64,000 nt of DNA from Azospirillum lipoferum (GCF_024170005.1 NZ_JALJXJ010000009.1:248001-312000), one strand, 5' to 3'; shown: positions 1 to 9,402, numbered from the stretch's first letter. Notes: generated by a model from the sequence alone, not told the origin. Translations and numbers: made by a program.

Positions 1-2738
1 ACACCGTCTATCTGCTGCCGCCGGGCAAGCATCTGAGCATCGAGGATGGCCGGCTGCGGCTGACCGCCAAGGATGCCGGCAGCGGCATGAGCCTGCCGAT
101 CGACATCTTCCTCACGGCACTGGCCCGCGACCAGGGTCCCTTCGCCATCGGGCTGATCCTGTCCGGCACCGGGTCGGACGGGACGCGCGGGCTGATGGCG
201 ATCAAGTCGGCCGGCGGCTTCACCGCGGTCCAGCAGCCGGAAACCGCGCAGTTCGACGGCATGCCGCGCAGCGCGCTGGCTACGGGCCAGATCGACGCCA
301 CCCTGCCGCCGGAGGAGTTGCCGGCCCGGCTGATCGAGCATGCGCGCAAGGTGCTGGCCCGCGCCCGGCCGATGCGGATGTCCGGTCAGGCGGGCCGGCA
401 GCGGCGCGAGGATGGCGACGATCCGCTGGCCCAGATCATCGCCGTCATCCGCTCCGTCACCGGCGTCGATTTCTCGCATTACAAGCTGGCGACGCTGCTG
501 CGGCGGATCGAGCGGCGGATGCAGGGCGCCGGGCTGGACTCGATGGAGGAGTATGCCGCCCTGCTGCGGCGGAACAGCGCCGAGACGGTGAACCTCTACA
601 AGGAGATGCTGATCGGCGTCACCCGCTTCTTCCGGGACGAGGCGGCCTTCCGCGTCCTGGCCGACCGGGTGATCCCCAGCCTGCTCGCCAACCGCAGCCC
701 GACCGACATGATCCGCGTCTGGGTCTGCGGCTGCGCCAGCGGGGAGGAGGCCTATTCCCTCGCCATCCTGTTCGCCGAGGCGCAGGAACGGCTCGGCCGC
801 AGCATCGACGTCAAGATCTTCGCCACCGATATCGACCAGGACAGCATCGAGGTCGCGAGCCTCGGCGAATATCCCCGCTCGATCGCGGAGGACGTGTCGC
901 AGGAACGGCTCGGGCGCTTCTTCACCGCGCGGGGCGACGGCTATGTGGTGGCGCGCGACATCCGCCGCATGGTGGTGTTCGCCGCCCACAACATCATGCG
1001 CGACCCGCCCTTCACCAAGATCGACCTGCTGAGCTGCCGCAACCTGCTGATCTACATGGACCAGCCGTTGCAGCGGAAGGTTCTCAGCCTGTTCCAGTAC
1101 GCGTTGCGCCAGAGCGGCTTCCTGTTCCTCGGCACCAGCGAGACGCTGGGCGACCTCCAGTCCGATTTCCACACCGTCGACAGCCGCAACAAGCTGTTCC
1201 AGAGCCTGCGCGCCGGGTCCTTCCGGCTGTCGCGGCTGCTGGTGCCGACGGTGGCGGCACCGCCGGCCCGCCATGGCGAGGATGGCGGCACCCAGGCGAT
1301 GGAGGAAGGGGCGGTCATCGACGAGGCGATCGGCGCCCTGATGAAGGCCTATGTGCCGCCCTGCCTGCTGGTCAACGAACAGATGACCATCATGCACGTG
1401 TTCGGCGACGCCTCCTCCCTGCTGAAGGTGCCGGCGGGCGAGGCGACGCTGAACGTGCTGAAGCTGCTGCCGTCCTCGGTCGCCATGGTGACCGGCACCG
1501 CGCTGAACCGCGCCTTCCGGTCGGGCGAGGAGTTCGCGCTGTCCAACATCCCGGTGAAGGACCGCGAGGGGGTGGCGGCGCTCAGCCTGCGGGTCCAGCC
1601 CTATGTCGCGCGCAAGACCGGCCGCCGCTTCGCCCTGGTGGTGCTGGACCGCGCCAACATGCTGCCGCTGGCGGTGCCGGACTCCGACTTCGACCTGAAT
1701 GCCGACGCCGCCGAGCGCATCCGCGGGCTGGAGCAGGAGCTGCTGTCGCGCGGCGAGAACCTCCAGGCGACCATCGAGGAGCTGGAGACAGCCAACGAAG
1801 AGCTGCAGGCGACCAACGAGGAACTGCTGGCCTCCAACGAGGAATTGCAGAGCACCAACGAGGAGCTGCAGTCGGTCAATGAGGAGCTTTACTCCGTCAA
1901 CGCCGAATATCAGGCGAAGGTGGAGGAGCTGACCGAGATCACCAACGACCTGGACAACCTGCTGCGCTCGACCGAGATCGGCACGGTGTTCCTGGACGGC
2001 GATTTCGTCATCCGCCGCTTCACGCCCGCGGCGGCCGGATTCATCAACATCATCCCGCGCGACATCGGCCGGTCCATCGCGCATCTGTCGACCAACATCG
2101 ACTATCCCGATTTCCTCGGCGACATCCGCAAGGTGTTCGACGGGCAGGAACCGGTGGAGCGCCATGTCCGCGTCCATGACGGCCGCTGGGTGCTGACCCG
2201 CATCCTGCCCTATCTGACCGACAAGAGTCAGACTGCCGGTGTGGTGGTGACCTTCGTCGACGTGACGGACACCAAGCAGGCGCAGGAGCGGCTGCAAAAG
2301 GTGCTGGACAGCCTGCCGGAACATATCGCCGTCACCGACCGCGAGGGCCGGATCGTCATGGTGAACGCCGCCTGGCGCGGCTTCGCCCAGCGCAACGGCG
2401 CCCCGGCGATCGAACGCTGCGGCGTCGGCACCAACTACCTTGAGGTCTGCCTGGCGCCGGACGCGGCTTCGACGGACGGCATCGCCCGTGCGGTGCATGA
2501 CGGGCTGCGCCGCATCCTGGACGGCAAAGCCGACGGTTTCTCCATCGAATATCCCTGCCATTCGCCCGACGAGCAGCGCTGGTTCCTGATGCACGCCACC
2601 CGCCTGAAGGACCATGACGGCGGCATCGTCGTCAGCCACATCAACATTACCAACCGCAAGCTGATGGAGTTGCAGCTGGACGGAACCGGTGAAGGTGATG
2701 GCACGGGCGATGGCAAGGGCGATGGAGGAGAGGAATGA
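1..2738 (+). CDS. CheB/CheR methylesterase-methyltransferase fusion with PAS domains (5' truncated)
   Basis: The frame is open to the left edge, so the start lies outside; the first in-frame ATG (87) is inside the CheB domain and is not the start. 911 residues are visible. Residues 1-115 are the end of a CheB methylesterase (PPGKHLSIEDGRLRL, LSGTGSDGTRGLMAIK). Residues about 130-400 are a CheR SAM-dependent methyltransferase (VWVCGCASGEEAYSLAI is the SAM-binding motif). A heptad coiled coil follows at 592-633, then two PAS domains to about 890 and a Gly/Asp-rich tail. Fusions of this kind act as sensory modules that feed a histidine kinase rather than classical chemotaxis. The stop overlaps the start of the next gene (ATGA), so the kinase downstream is the likely partner. 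No kinase domain is present in this protein. Confidence 0.93.
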   Translation, partial: TVYLLPPGKHLSIEDGRLRLTAKDAGSGMSLPIDIFLTALARDQGPFAIGLILSGTGSDGTRGLMAIKSAGGFTAVQQPETAQFDGMPRSALATGQIDATLPPEELPARLIEHARKVLARARPMRMSGQAGRQRREDGDDPLAQIIAVIRSVTGVDFSHYKLATLLRRIERRMQGAGLDSMEEYAALLRRNSAETVNLYKEMLIGVTRFFRDEAAFRVLADRVIPSLLANRSPTDMIRVWVCGCASGEEAYSLAILFAEAQERLGRSIDVKIFATDIDQDSIEVASLGEYPRSIAEDVSQERLGRFFTARGDGYVVARDIRRMVVFAAHNIMRDPPFTKIDLLSCRNLLIYMDQPLQRKVLSLFQYALRQSGFLFLGTSETLGDLQSDFHTVDSRNKLFQSLRAGSFRLSRLLVPTVAAPPARHGEDGGTQAMEEGAVIDEAIGALMKAYVPPCLLVNEQMTIMHVFGDASSLLKVPAGEATLNVLKLLPSSVAMVTGTALNRAFRSGEEFALSNIPVKDREGVAALSLRVQPYVARKTGRRFALVVLDRANMLPLAVPDSDFDLNADAAERIRGLEQELLSRGENLQATIEELETANEELQATNEELLASNEELQSTNEELQSVNEELYSVNAEYQAKVEELTEITNDLDNLLRSTEIGTVFLDGDFVIRRFTPAAAGFINIIPRDIGRSIAHLSTNIDYPDFLGDIRKVFDGQEPVERHVRVHDGRWVLTRILPYLTDKSQTAGVVVTFVDVTDTKQAQERLQKVLDSLPEHIAVTDREGRIVMVNAAWRGFAQRNGAPAIERCGVGTNYLEVCLAPDAASTDGIARAVHDGLRRILDGKADGFSIEYPCHSPDEQRWFLMHATRLKDHDGGIVVSHINITNRKLMELQLDGTGEGDGTGDGKGDGGEE
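1776..1901 (+). repeat. Six imperfect 21-bp tandem repeats encoding a coiled coil
   Basis: Six units start at 1776, 1797, 1818, 1839, 1860 and 1881. Each encodes seven residues of the form E-E-L-x-x-x-N. They form a perfect-register coiled coil linking the CheR domain to the PAS domains. Acidic signalling helices of this sort are common in CheR-PAS fusions. The repeat keeps its frame, so copy-number changes would lengthen or shorten the helix by whole heptads. Confidence 0.9.
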
Positions 2739-5395
2739 GCGAGGACTCCTCCGGCCGCCTGCGGCGCCGTGCCGAAACCATCCTCAGCGACGGGCATTTC
2801 GAGGTGTCGGACATCACCGCCACCTCGATGAAGGAACTGCTGCACGAGCTGTATGTCCATCAGGCCGAGCTGGAGATTCAGAACGAGGAGCTGCGCGGCG
2901 CCCAGCAGGCGCTGGAAGCATCCCGCCTGCAATATCTCCAGCTTTTCCAGTCGGTGCCGCTGGCCTGTCTGGCGGTGAACGCTACCGGCATCGTCGGCGA
3001 GGCGAACGCCGCGGCCGAGCGGCAGTTCGGCCTGCCGATGCTGCGGCTGAAGGGCCGTCCGCTGACCCTGCTGGTCGACGGCGTCGATCATGGCCGCCTG
3101 TTCACCGCGCTCGGCCGGCTGCGCGACCATGGCGAGTGGGCCCGGCAGGAATTCCGCTTCCTCGGCCCGCAGGGCACGGTCATCGACGGGCTGACCGACG
3201 CCCGCCGGGTGACGCTGGACGACAGCGACCGCGGCGACGTGCTGCTGACCATCACCGACCTGACCGAACGCAACGCCTGGCTGCGCGAGGTGCAGCAGGC
3301 CCGCGACGATGCCGAGCGGGCGCGGGCCGACTATCACCATATCCTGCAATCGGTCGGCGACGGCATCCTCGGGGTCGACGCCGACGGCCGCATCCGCTTC
3401 GTCAACGCCGCGGCGACGGCGATGACCGGCCATCTCGACCTGGACCTGATCGGCCGTCCGCCCTCGGACCTGCTGGCCGGCCCGGCCGGGGAGGCGGAGG
3501 GGCTGCCGGGCGGACTGCCGGACGTCGAAGCGGCCTCGCCGGCTGCCGGCGGGGCGGCCCGTGCGCTGGCCCTGTCGCTGACCGACGGCCGGCCGCGCAG
3601 CATCGCCTGCGAGAAGCTGCGCCGGGAGGATGGCGGGACGCTGCTGGTCGAGGTCACCATCTCCCCCATGCTGTCGTCCGGCATGCGCTTCGCCCCGATG
3701 GAGGAGCGCATCCAGGGGGCGGTCGTCGCCTTCCGCGACGTCACCGCGCGGCGGACGGCGGAGGCGGCGCTGAACCTCAGCGAGCGGCGGCACCGGGTGC
3801 TGGTCCAGTCGCTGCACGATGCGCTGGCGATGACCGCCGTCGACGGCCGCAGCCTGCTGGCGAACGCCATGGCGGAACGGCTGCTGGGCGGACCGGCCCG
3901 CGCGCTGCTCGACCCCACCGCCCCCGCTTTTGATGGAGAGGGCAAGGGAGAAGGCCGGGCGGACGGGCAGTTGGCGCCGGCCACCGCCCCCGACATCATG
4001 GTGCCGACCACCGCCGGCCGCCGCTTCATCGACGCCAACGGCAACCGCCTGCATGGGCTTCCCCCGGCGGCCGAGGCGGTGCGCAGCGGCAAGCCGGTGG
4101 CCGAACGCATCATCGGCGTGGTCGAGGGGGAGGAGGCGACCGCCCCCACCCGCTGGCTGCGGGTGTCGAGCCGCCCGGTCGCCGATCCGGCCGGCCGGGT
4201 GGAGGCGGTGGTCTCCAGCGTCGCCGACATCACCGCGGTGAAGGCGCTGGAGCGCGACCTGAACGTGGCGCTGGACGCCCGCGAACGCTTCCTGGCGGCG
4301 GCGAGCCACGACCTGCGCCAGCCGGTGCAGGCGCTGTTGCTGCTGTCCGACCTGCTGATGAAGGAAGAGCTTTCCGACGGCGCGCGGCGGATGGCGGAGC
4401 AGATCCAGTCCTCGCTCGGCGGCCTGGGCGGCATGCTGGACGGGATGCTCGACATCTCCAAGCTGGAAGCCGGGCTCGTCGCCCCCAATCCGGAGACGGT
4501 CGACATCACCGCCCTGCTGGGCCGGCTGCACGGGGAATTCGCCCCCCTGGCCGAGAAGGCCGGGCAGAACCTGCGTCTGGTGGCGCCGCATCTTACGACG
4601 CGGACCGATCCGCGCCTGCTGGAACGGGTGCTGCGCAACCTGCTGGCCAACGCCTTGCGCTTCGCCCCCGGCGGGCGGGTGCTGCTCGGCGCGCGGCGGC
4701 GCGGCGACCGCTTGCAGATCGAGGTGTGGGACAGCGGGATCGGCATCGCCGATCAGCACATCGACCGCATCTTCCAGGACTTCTTCCAGGTCGGCAACGC
4801 CGCCCGCGACCGGCGGGAAGGGCTGGGGCTGGGGCTGAGCATCGCCAGGCGGCTGGTCACCATGCTGGGCGGCACCATCGACGTGACCTCCTCGCTCGGC
4901 CGTGGCAGCCGTTTCACCGTCTGCCTGCCGTTGACCGAGGCGAAATCCGACACCGTCGAACAAGCGGACAGCGGCGGCACGGCGGGCGACGGGACCGCCG
5001 GCGATGGTGGGCGGCTGGTCATGCTGGTGGAGGACGACGCCGTCATCCGCATGGCGCTGGTGCTGATGCTGGAGGACTGGAACTATCGCGTGGTGGAGGC
5101 CGGCAGCGGGGCCGAGGCGGAGGAGCTCCTGGGCAGCCTGATCGACAGCGGGCAGGAGCCCGACCTGATCCTGGCCGATTACCGCCTGCCGGAAGGAACC
5201 ACCGGGCTGATGGTGATGGACATGGTCCGCCGCCGCCTGTCGCGCGACGTTCCCGGCGTGCTGCTGACCGGCGATACTTCGGCCGACCGGCTGCGCGAGG
5301 CGGCGGGCGCCCAATGCGCGCTGCTGCACAAGCCGATCCAGCCCAGCCGCCTGCAGGACACGCTGGCTTCGGCGCTGAATTTGTCAGGCGGGTGA
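2735..5395 (+). CDS. PAS-domain hybrid histidine kinase with C-terminal receiver
   Basis: This 886-residue protein has no membrane segment and is probably cytoplasmic. An N-terminal coiled coil (residues 30-65) leads into PAS domains at about 70-180, 205-345 and a third region to about 500. The HisKA dimerisation domain carries the phospho-acceptor His525 in SHDLRQP. The ATPase domain shows the N box (LLANALRFAP), G1 (DSGIGIAD) and G2 (GLGLGLSIARRL). A receiver domain fills the last 120 residues, with Asp815 as phospho-acceptor (LADYRLP), Thr in LLTGD and Lys in HKPIQ. The start overlaps the stop of the CheB/CheR/PAS gene by four bases, so the two are translationally coupled and probably form one sensory pathway. 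No output regulator is adjacent, so the target is unknown. Confidence 0.92.
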   Translation: MSEDSSGRLRRRAETILSDGHFEVSDITATSMKELLHELYVHQAELEIQNEELRGAQQALEASRLQYLQLFQSVPLACLAVNATGIVGEANAAAERQFGLPMLRLKGRPLTLLVDGVDHGRLFTALGRLRDHGEWARQEFRFLGPQGTVIDGLTDARRVTLDDSDRGDVLLTITDLTERNAWLREVQQARDDAERARADYHHILQSVGDGILGVDADGRIRFVNAAATAMTGHLDLDLIGRPPSDLLAGPAGEAEGLPGGLPDVEAASPAAGGAARALALSLTDGRPRSIACEKLRREDGGTLLVEVTISPMLSSGMRFAPMEERIQGAVVAFRDVTARRTAEAALNLSERRHRVLVQSLHDALAMTAVDGRSLLANAMAERLLGGPARALLDPTAPAFDGEGKGEGRADGQLAPATAPDIMVPTTAGRRFIDANGNRLHGLPPAAEAVRSGKPVAERIIGVVEGEEATAPTRWLRVSSRPVADPAGRVEAVVSSVADITAVKALERDLNVALDARERFLAAASHDLRQPVQALLLLSDLLMKEELSDGARRMAEQIQSSLGGLGGMLDGMLDISKLEAGLVAPNPETVDITALLGRLHGEFAPLAEKAGQNLRLVAPHLTTRTDPRLLERVLRNLLANALRFAPGGRVLLGARRRGDRLQIEVWDSGIGIADQHIDRIFQDFFQVGNAARDRREGLGLGLSIARRLVTMLGGTIDVTSSLGRGSRFTVCLPLTEAKSDTVEQADSGGTAGDGTAGDGGRLVMLVEDDAVIRMALVLMLEDWNYRVVEAGSGAEAEELLGSLIDSGQEPDLILADYRLPEGTTGLMVMDMVRRRLSRDVPGVLLTGDTSADRLREAAGAQCALLHKPIQPSRLQDTLASALNLSGG

Positions 5396-5419
5396 GGAAA
5401 ATCGGGTGGGAGAGCCATA

Positions 5420-5434
5420 TTGATTGTTCATCAA
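5420..5434. promoter_or_regulatory. Short inverted repeat upstream of the CHASE3 kinase gene
   Basis: TTGAT-TGTTC-ATCAA is a perfect 5-bp inverted repeat in an AT-rich patch of the gap between the hybrid kinase stop and the next gene. A second small dyad, TGAC-TCAC-GTCA, lies at 5447-5458. The patch is the likely promoter region of the kinase/response-regulator pair; I cannot assign clear -35 and -10 boxes. Confidence 0.3.
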
Positions 5435-5535
5435 CTTAACTTGTTTTGACTCACGTCAATGCCGCCGATGCGGGAAGATCCAGACTGTGCGGGCTGTTCC
5501 GAGAGGTGAGTGACGGCGCGAAGCGGGGACGGTCC

Positions 5536-6858
5536 ATGCCCATGAACACCGATGCCAGCCTTGCGCGCCGCACCGTGCGCGCCCGTGCCGCCGGATTATC
5601 GGCGTTGCTGCTCGGCGGCCTGTTCATCGGCTTCCTGCTGCTCGTCATCGTCTTCCTCGAATATCGGCGCGCCATCGACTGGGTCGACCATACCCACGAA
5701 GTCATCTCCACCGTCGAATCCTTGCAATCCACCCTGTACGACACCGAATCCGGCCAGCGCGGATACCTGCTGTTGGCGGACCCCGCTCATCTCGCCGCCT
5801 ATGAGGAGGGGAGGGATCGCAGCCGGCTGCTGCTGGACAGCATCGGGTCGCTGACCGCCGACAACCCGGTTCAGCAGGATATGTTGAAGGCCCTGCGCTC
5901 CCTGACCGCCGACCGGCTGCACCAGATCGCCGAGGTTCTGCGGCAGGCCACCGAAGCAGGGCTGGAGCAGGCACTTGCGACCATCCGCGAGGGGAAGGGC
6001 GCCAGCACGATGGCCGAAATCCGGCGCCTGACCGCCACCATGCGGGCGGAAGAGGACATGCTGCTCGCCCGGCGCAGCCGGCACGCCACCATCCTCGAAT
6101 TGCTGATGATCGCCTACGGGATCATCTTCGTCACGGTCATCGGCTGGCTCGGCTACTCCACCGTCCGGCGGCTGGAGCGGGATTACCAGGCCGAGCGCGC
6201 GGAAGGGGAGGCGCTGTCCGCGGCGTTGCAGGAGAACAGGATCCTGCTCGACGAGGTCAACCACCGGGTCAAGAACTCCCTGCAGATCGTCGCCAACCTG
6301 CTGCGGACCCAGGCGATGAGGCATCGCAGCCAGGAGGTGCGGGAGGAACTGCTGGACAGCAGCAGCCGCGTGCTGGCGATCGCCGAGGTTCATCGCCGCC
6401 TCTATGGCGAGGGCGCGGTGTACGACACGGTGGAGCTGTCGGACCTGATCCGCAGCATCGCCGAGAACGCGATCCCGCCCACTGGCAGCGGCGAGCCGGC
6501 GATGACCATGGCGGTCCAGTCGCCGTTGCCGGCCTCGGTCGACACCGCGGTGCCGGTGGCGCTGATCGTCAACGAACTGCTGACCAACAGCTACAAGCAC
6601 GCCTTCCCCGATGGGCGGCACGGCACGGTCAAGCTGGACATGGAGGTGGCGGGGAACGAGGTCCGCATCGACGTCGCCGACGACGGCATCGGCCTGCCGG
6701 AAGAGGTCGCGAGCGGCGGAGGCGGCGGCTTCGGCCTGAACACGGTCCGCAATCTTACGCGGCAATTAAGGGGGCATCTGGAGATCGAACGTTTGACACC
6801 GGGGACGCGCTTCCTTTTAACTTTCCCCATGAAGCCGGGAGCGCCAACCCAGGCGTGA
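5536..6858 (+). CDS. CHASE3-domain sensor histidine kinase, HisKA_2 family
   Basis: A membrane sensor kinase of 440 residues. The ATG at 5536 is chosen because it directly precedes the conserved region; the frame stays open to an ATG at 5446 and a second ATG lies at 5542. The first membrane helix (about 20-45) and second (about 190-215) flank a periplasmic CHASE3 domain with the typical ESGQRGYLLL motif. The cytoplasmic part has a HisKA_2 domain with His243 in NHRVKNSLQ and an ATPase domain with NELLTNSYKHAF and DDGIGLP. HisKA_2 kinases in alphaproteobacteria commonly pair with stand-alone receivers, and a receiver-only gene starts 37 bp downstream. The signal sensed is unknown. Confidence 0.9.
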   Translation: MPMNTDASLARRTVRARAAGLSALLLGGLFIGFLLLVIVFLEYRRAIDWVDHTHEVISTVESLQSTLYDTESGQRGYLLLADPAHLAAYEEGRDRSRLLLDSIGSLTADNPVQQDMLKALRSLTADRLHQIAEVLRQATEAGLEQALATIREGKGASTMAEIRRLTATMRAEEDMLLARRSRHATILELLMIAYGIIFVTVIGWLGYSTVRRLERDYQAERAEGEALSAALQENRILLDEVNHRVKNSLQIVANLLRTQAMRHRSQEVREELLDSSSRVLAIAEVHRRLYGEGAVYDTVELSDLIRSIAENAIPPTGSGEPAMTMAVQSPLPASVDTAVPVALIVNELLTNSYKHAFPDGRHGTVKLDMEVAGNEVRIDVADDGIGLPEEVASGGGGGFGLNTVRNLTRQLRGHLEIERLTPGTRFLLTFPMKPGAPTQA

Positions 6859-6895
6859 CGTCTCCGGCCATCCTGCGAAATTTACAAGAAAAACA

Positions 6896-7294
6896 ATGAA
6901 GATATTGATCATAGAGGATGAATTTCTGATCGCCGAAGGGGTGTCGCTGACCCTTCAGTCGGCCGGCCACGAGGTGACGGGGATTGCCGAGGATCTCCCC
7001 ACCGCGCTGGCCCTGGCCGGGGAGGAGAAGCCCGACATGGCCTTCGTCGACATCAAGCTGGCCAACGGGTCGAACGGGCTCGACGTCGCCCGCGCCTTGA
7101 AGGCGATGGGGATTGCTTGCGTCTTCGCCACCGGGAACCCGCCCAGCAAGGCCCAGGCCGGCGGGGTCGGGCTGGGCTATATCGCCAAGCCCTTCTCGCC
7201 GCGTGTCCTGGTCCAGACCGCCGCCTTCGTCGCCGGGCGGCTGTCGCCCTGCGCCCCGGCCGCGGTGGCGCCGAACGGGTTCGTCACCCTGTAG
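6896..7294 (+). CDS. Single-domain response regulator
   Basis: This 132-residue protein is one receiver domain with no output domain. The acidic pocket (IIEDEF), phospho-acceptor Asp52 (FVDIKLA), Thr/Ser position (FATGNP) and conserved Lys (IAKPFSP) are all present, so it should be phosphorylatable. It follows the CHASE3/HisKA_2 kinase by 37 bp on the same strand and is its probable substrate. Receiver-only proteins of this class either relay phosphate to another protein or act as a phosphate sink. The FATGNP receiver signature resembles those found next to HisKA_2 kinases. It is convergent with the nitroreductase gene only 10 bp away. Confidence 0.88.
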   Translation: MKILIIEDEFLIAEGVSLTLQSAGHEVTGIAEDLPTALALAGEEKPDMAFVDIKLANGSNGLDVARALKAMGIACVFATGNPPSKAQAGGVGLGYIAKPFSPRVLVQTAAFVAGRLSPCAPAAVAPNGFVTL

Positions 7295-7304
7295 GCCGCC
7301 TTGT

Positions 7305-8012
7305 TCAGAAGCCGGTGAAGCGAGTGAAGCCTTCGGCCGGTTCGCGGTCGGTCGGGAAGTTGTTCTCCGGTGCCGACCAGTCGGCGAAGCCCAGCGCCAT
7401 GCCGCTGGCGATGATTTCCGTATCGGGCAGGCCCAGATGCCGTGCGGTGATGGCGTGGCGGTAGCAGAAGGCCGCCTGCGGGCAGGTCTCCAGCCCAAAG
7501 CCGCGGGCGACGATCATGACGTTCTGCATGAACATGCCCAGATCGAGCCAGGCGCCCTTGCCCATGTCGCGGTCGATGGCGAAGAACAGTCCGACCGGCG
7601 CGCCGAAGAACAGCCAGTTGCGGCCATGCTGGCGCGCCATCCGTTCGCGGTCGCCCTTGCCGATGCCGAGCGAGCCGTAGAGCGCCCAGCCGACCGCCCG
7701 CCGCCGGCCGAGATAGGGCTCCCGCCAGTTCTCCGGGTAATAGGGATATTCCGGCACCTCCGGCTCTCCCGCCTCATGGGCGGCCAGCAGCTCCGCCGAC
7801 AGGGCGGCCCGCGCCTCCCCGGCGATGGCATGAACCTTCCAGGGCTGGATGTTGGTGCCGCTCGGCGCGCGGGCGGCGAGGTCGAGGATGCGCAGGACCG
7901 TCTCCCGCTCCACCGGCGTGGGCAAAAAGGCGCGGATGCTGCGCCGGCCGGCGATGGCGTCCAGCACGGACAGGGCGGGGGTGTCGGTCATCGGCGTGGG
8001 CTCGGCGGTCAT
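7305..8012 (-). CDS. Nitroreductase-family FMN flavoprotein
   Basis: 235 residues from the ATG at 8012, which overlaps the stop of the OsmC-like gene (ATGA) and follows a GGAGGG sequence. The frame stays open upstream to 8090, but that part reads through the OsmC gene. RRSIRAF near residue 20 is the FMN-phosphate-binding signature; SGTNIQPW and the GLETCPQAAF segment are also typical. Family members reduce nitroaromatics, quinones or enones with NAD(P)H. Coupling to an OsmC-type peroxidase suggests a role in handling reactive electrophiles or oxidants. The substrate cannot be told from sequence. Confidence 0.88.
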   Translation of the reverse strand: MTAEPTPMTDTPALSVLDAIAGRRSIRAFLPTPVERETVLRILDLAARAPSGTNIQPWKVHAIAGEARAALSAELLAAHEAGEPEVPEYPYYPENWREPYLGRRRAVGWALYGSLGIGKGDRERMARQHGRNWLFFGAPVGLFFAIDRDMGKGAWLDLGMFMQNVMIVARGFGLETCPQAAFCYRHAITARHLGLPDTEIIASGMALGFADWSAPENNFPTDREPAEGFTRFTGF

Positions 8013-8500
8013 TGGCCGCCACCCCCTCCCTCCACTTCCACCTCCGGTTCGTGCCGGACCGGGAAATTGACGGAGCGGGCGATGAAGCATTTTTCCGCCG
8101 CCTCGTGATGCAGGGCAAGCGCCCGCCCGGCGTCCGATCCGGGCGCCAATGTCACCCGCGGCCGCAGGACGACGGCGGTGAACTGGCCGCCGCCGTCGGT
8201 CTCCTCCTCCATCACCCCGTCGGCATCGTCGCTGTAGCCGGTGACGACGATCCCGGCGGCCGAACAGAGATGCAGGTACCAGAGCTGGTGGCAGGACGAC
8301 AGGGCGCCGACCAGCATCTCCTCAGGGTTCCAGCGCGCCGGATCGCCGCGGAAGGCCGCGTCGGAGGTGGCGGGGATCGCCGGCTTGGTCCCGGCGCTCA
8401 GCGTGTGGTCGCGGCTGTAGGCCCGGTAGGCCGAGGTGCCGGTGCCGAGATTGCCGGTCCAGTCGATCCGGACGGCATAGCGGTGTTGCCTGTGCGCCAT
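8009..8500 (-). CDS. OsmC-family protein (thiol peroxidase fold)
   Basis: 163 residues. The start at 8500 follows a good GGAGGG ribosome site about 5-10 bases upstream. The sequence WNPEEMLVGALSSCHQLWYL carries the first redox cysteine of the OsmC/Ohr fold, and the second lies in HHEAAEKCFIARSVNFPV. Both catalytic cysteines are therefore present. OsmC/Ohr proteins reduce organic hydroperoxides in the cytoplasm. The C-terminus is a Gly/Glu/Val-rich tail whose stop overlaps the nitroreductase start, so both are made from one transcript. The AEC permease gene ends 14 bp upstream and probably belongs to the same operon. Confidence 0.88.
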   Translation of the reverse strand: MAHRQHRYAVRIDWTGNLGTGTSAYRAYSRDHTLSAGTKPAIPATSDAAFRGDPARWNPEEMLVGALSSCHQLWYLHLCSAAGIVVTGYSDDADGVMEEETDGGGQFTAVVLRPRVTLAPGSDAGRALALHHEAAEKCFIARSVNFPVRHEPEVEVEGGGGGQ

Positions 8501-8514
8501 GAGACCCCTCCCTT

Positions 8515-9402
8515 CTACTGCATCACGAACATCAATAGCGCCGGCAGGCCGACGAAGGCCATGGCGGTGGACCCGAGGACCATGCCGGCGACATCCTCCG
8601 GGGAGTTGCCGTAGCGCAGCGCCCAGAGATAGTTGAAGACCGCCACCGGCATGGAGCTTTGCACCAGAACCACGCCGCGCGCCGCGCCGGTCAGCCCCAT
8701 CGCCCAGGCGACCAGCAGCCCCATGGCGAAGCCGACCGCCAGCCGGAAGGCCGACATCGACAGCGCCCGCACCGCTCCGGAGAGGCGCAGCTTCGACAGC
8801 GCCACCCCCAGCGAGAACAGCATCAGCGGCACGGCGCAGTTGCCCAGCAGCGTGGTGGTGTTGCCGATCCACACCGGCAGCGGCAGCCCGGCCAGCTGGA
8901 TCGCCACGGCCAGCGCCACCGCGTAGATCGTCGGGGTGCGCGCCATCTGCCCCAGGTCGAACCGTCCGGCGGCCAGCGCCGGACCCAGCGTGAACTGGCC
9001 GACCGACATCACCGCATAGAACAGCACGGCAAGGCTGAGGCCGTTCTCGCCGAAGGCGAACAGGCAGACCGGCAGGCCCAGGTTGCCGGCGTTGGGAAAG
9101 GCCATCGCCGGCACATAGACCCGCAGCGACAGCCCCGACGCCAGCAGCACGGGGATGGAGGCCAGTGCCGTCAGCGCCATGCACAGGGTGGCGGCCAGCG
9201 CGATCTCCCCCATCACGTTGGCCGACAGGTGCAGCCGGGTCAGGGCGGAGAAGACCAGGCAGGGGGACGACACGTTGATCGCGAAGGTGGTGATGAAGGC
9301 GCTGTCGTAAGGCAGCTTCCCCCGGGTCCAGCCATAGCCCAGCGCGGCCACCACGAAAACCGGGGCCAGCACGGCGAAGGCGTCGGAGAGAAGGGCTGAC
9401 AT
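8515..9402 (-). CDS. AEC (auxin efflux carrier) family transporter
   Basis: A 295-residue membrane protein with about ten hydrophobic segments. The pattern matches the AEC family: LGYGWTRGKLP after the first helix, AFPNAGNLGLPVCLFAFGE in the middle and a final hydrophobic stretch ending ALLMFVMQ. I chose the ATG at 9402 (MSALLSD); ATGs at 9408 and 9420 are also in frame and none has a clear ribosome site. AEC proteins export or import small organic acids such as malonate or malate in bacteria. It is the first gene of the minus-strand set with the OsmC-like and nitroreductase genes and is divergent from bcsA. Confidence 0.85.
   Translation of the reverse strand: MSALLSDAFAVLAPVFVVAALGYGWTRGKLPYDSAFITTFAINVSSPCLVFSALTRLHLSANVMGEIALAATLCMALTALASIPVLLASGLSLRVYVPAMAFPNAGNLGLPVCLFAFGENGLSLAVLFYAVMSVGQFTLGPALAAGRFDLGQMARTPTIYAVALAVAIQLAGLPLPVWIGNTTTLLGNCAVPLMLFSLGVALSKLRLSGAVRALSMSAFRLAVGFAMGLLVAWAMGLTGAARGVVLVQSSMPVAVFNYLWALRYGNSPEDVAGMVLGSTAMAFVGLPALLMFVMQ

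Noticed and set aside
2435..5329. Long minus-strand open frame antisense to the hybrid kinase
   Set aside because: Composition is dominated by Ala, Gly, Arg, His and Gln without domains, and the plus strand has a clear kinase. It is a high-GC shadow.
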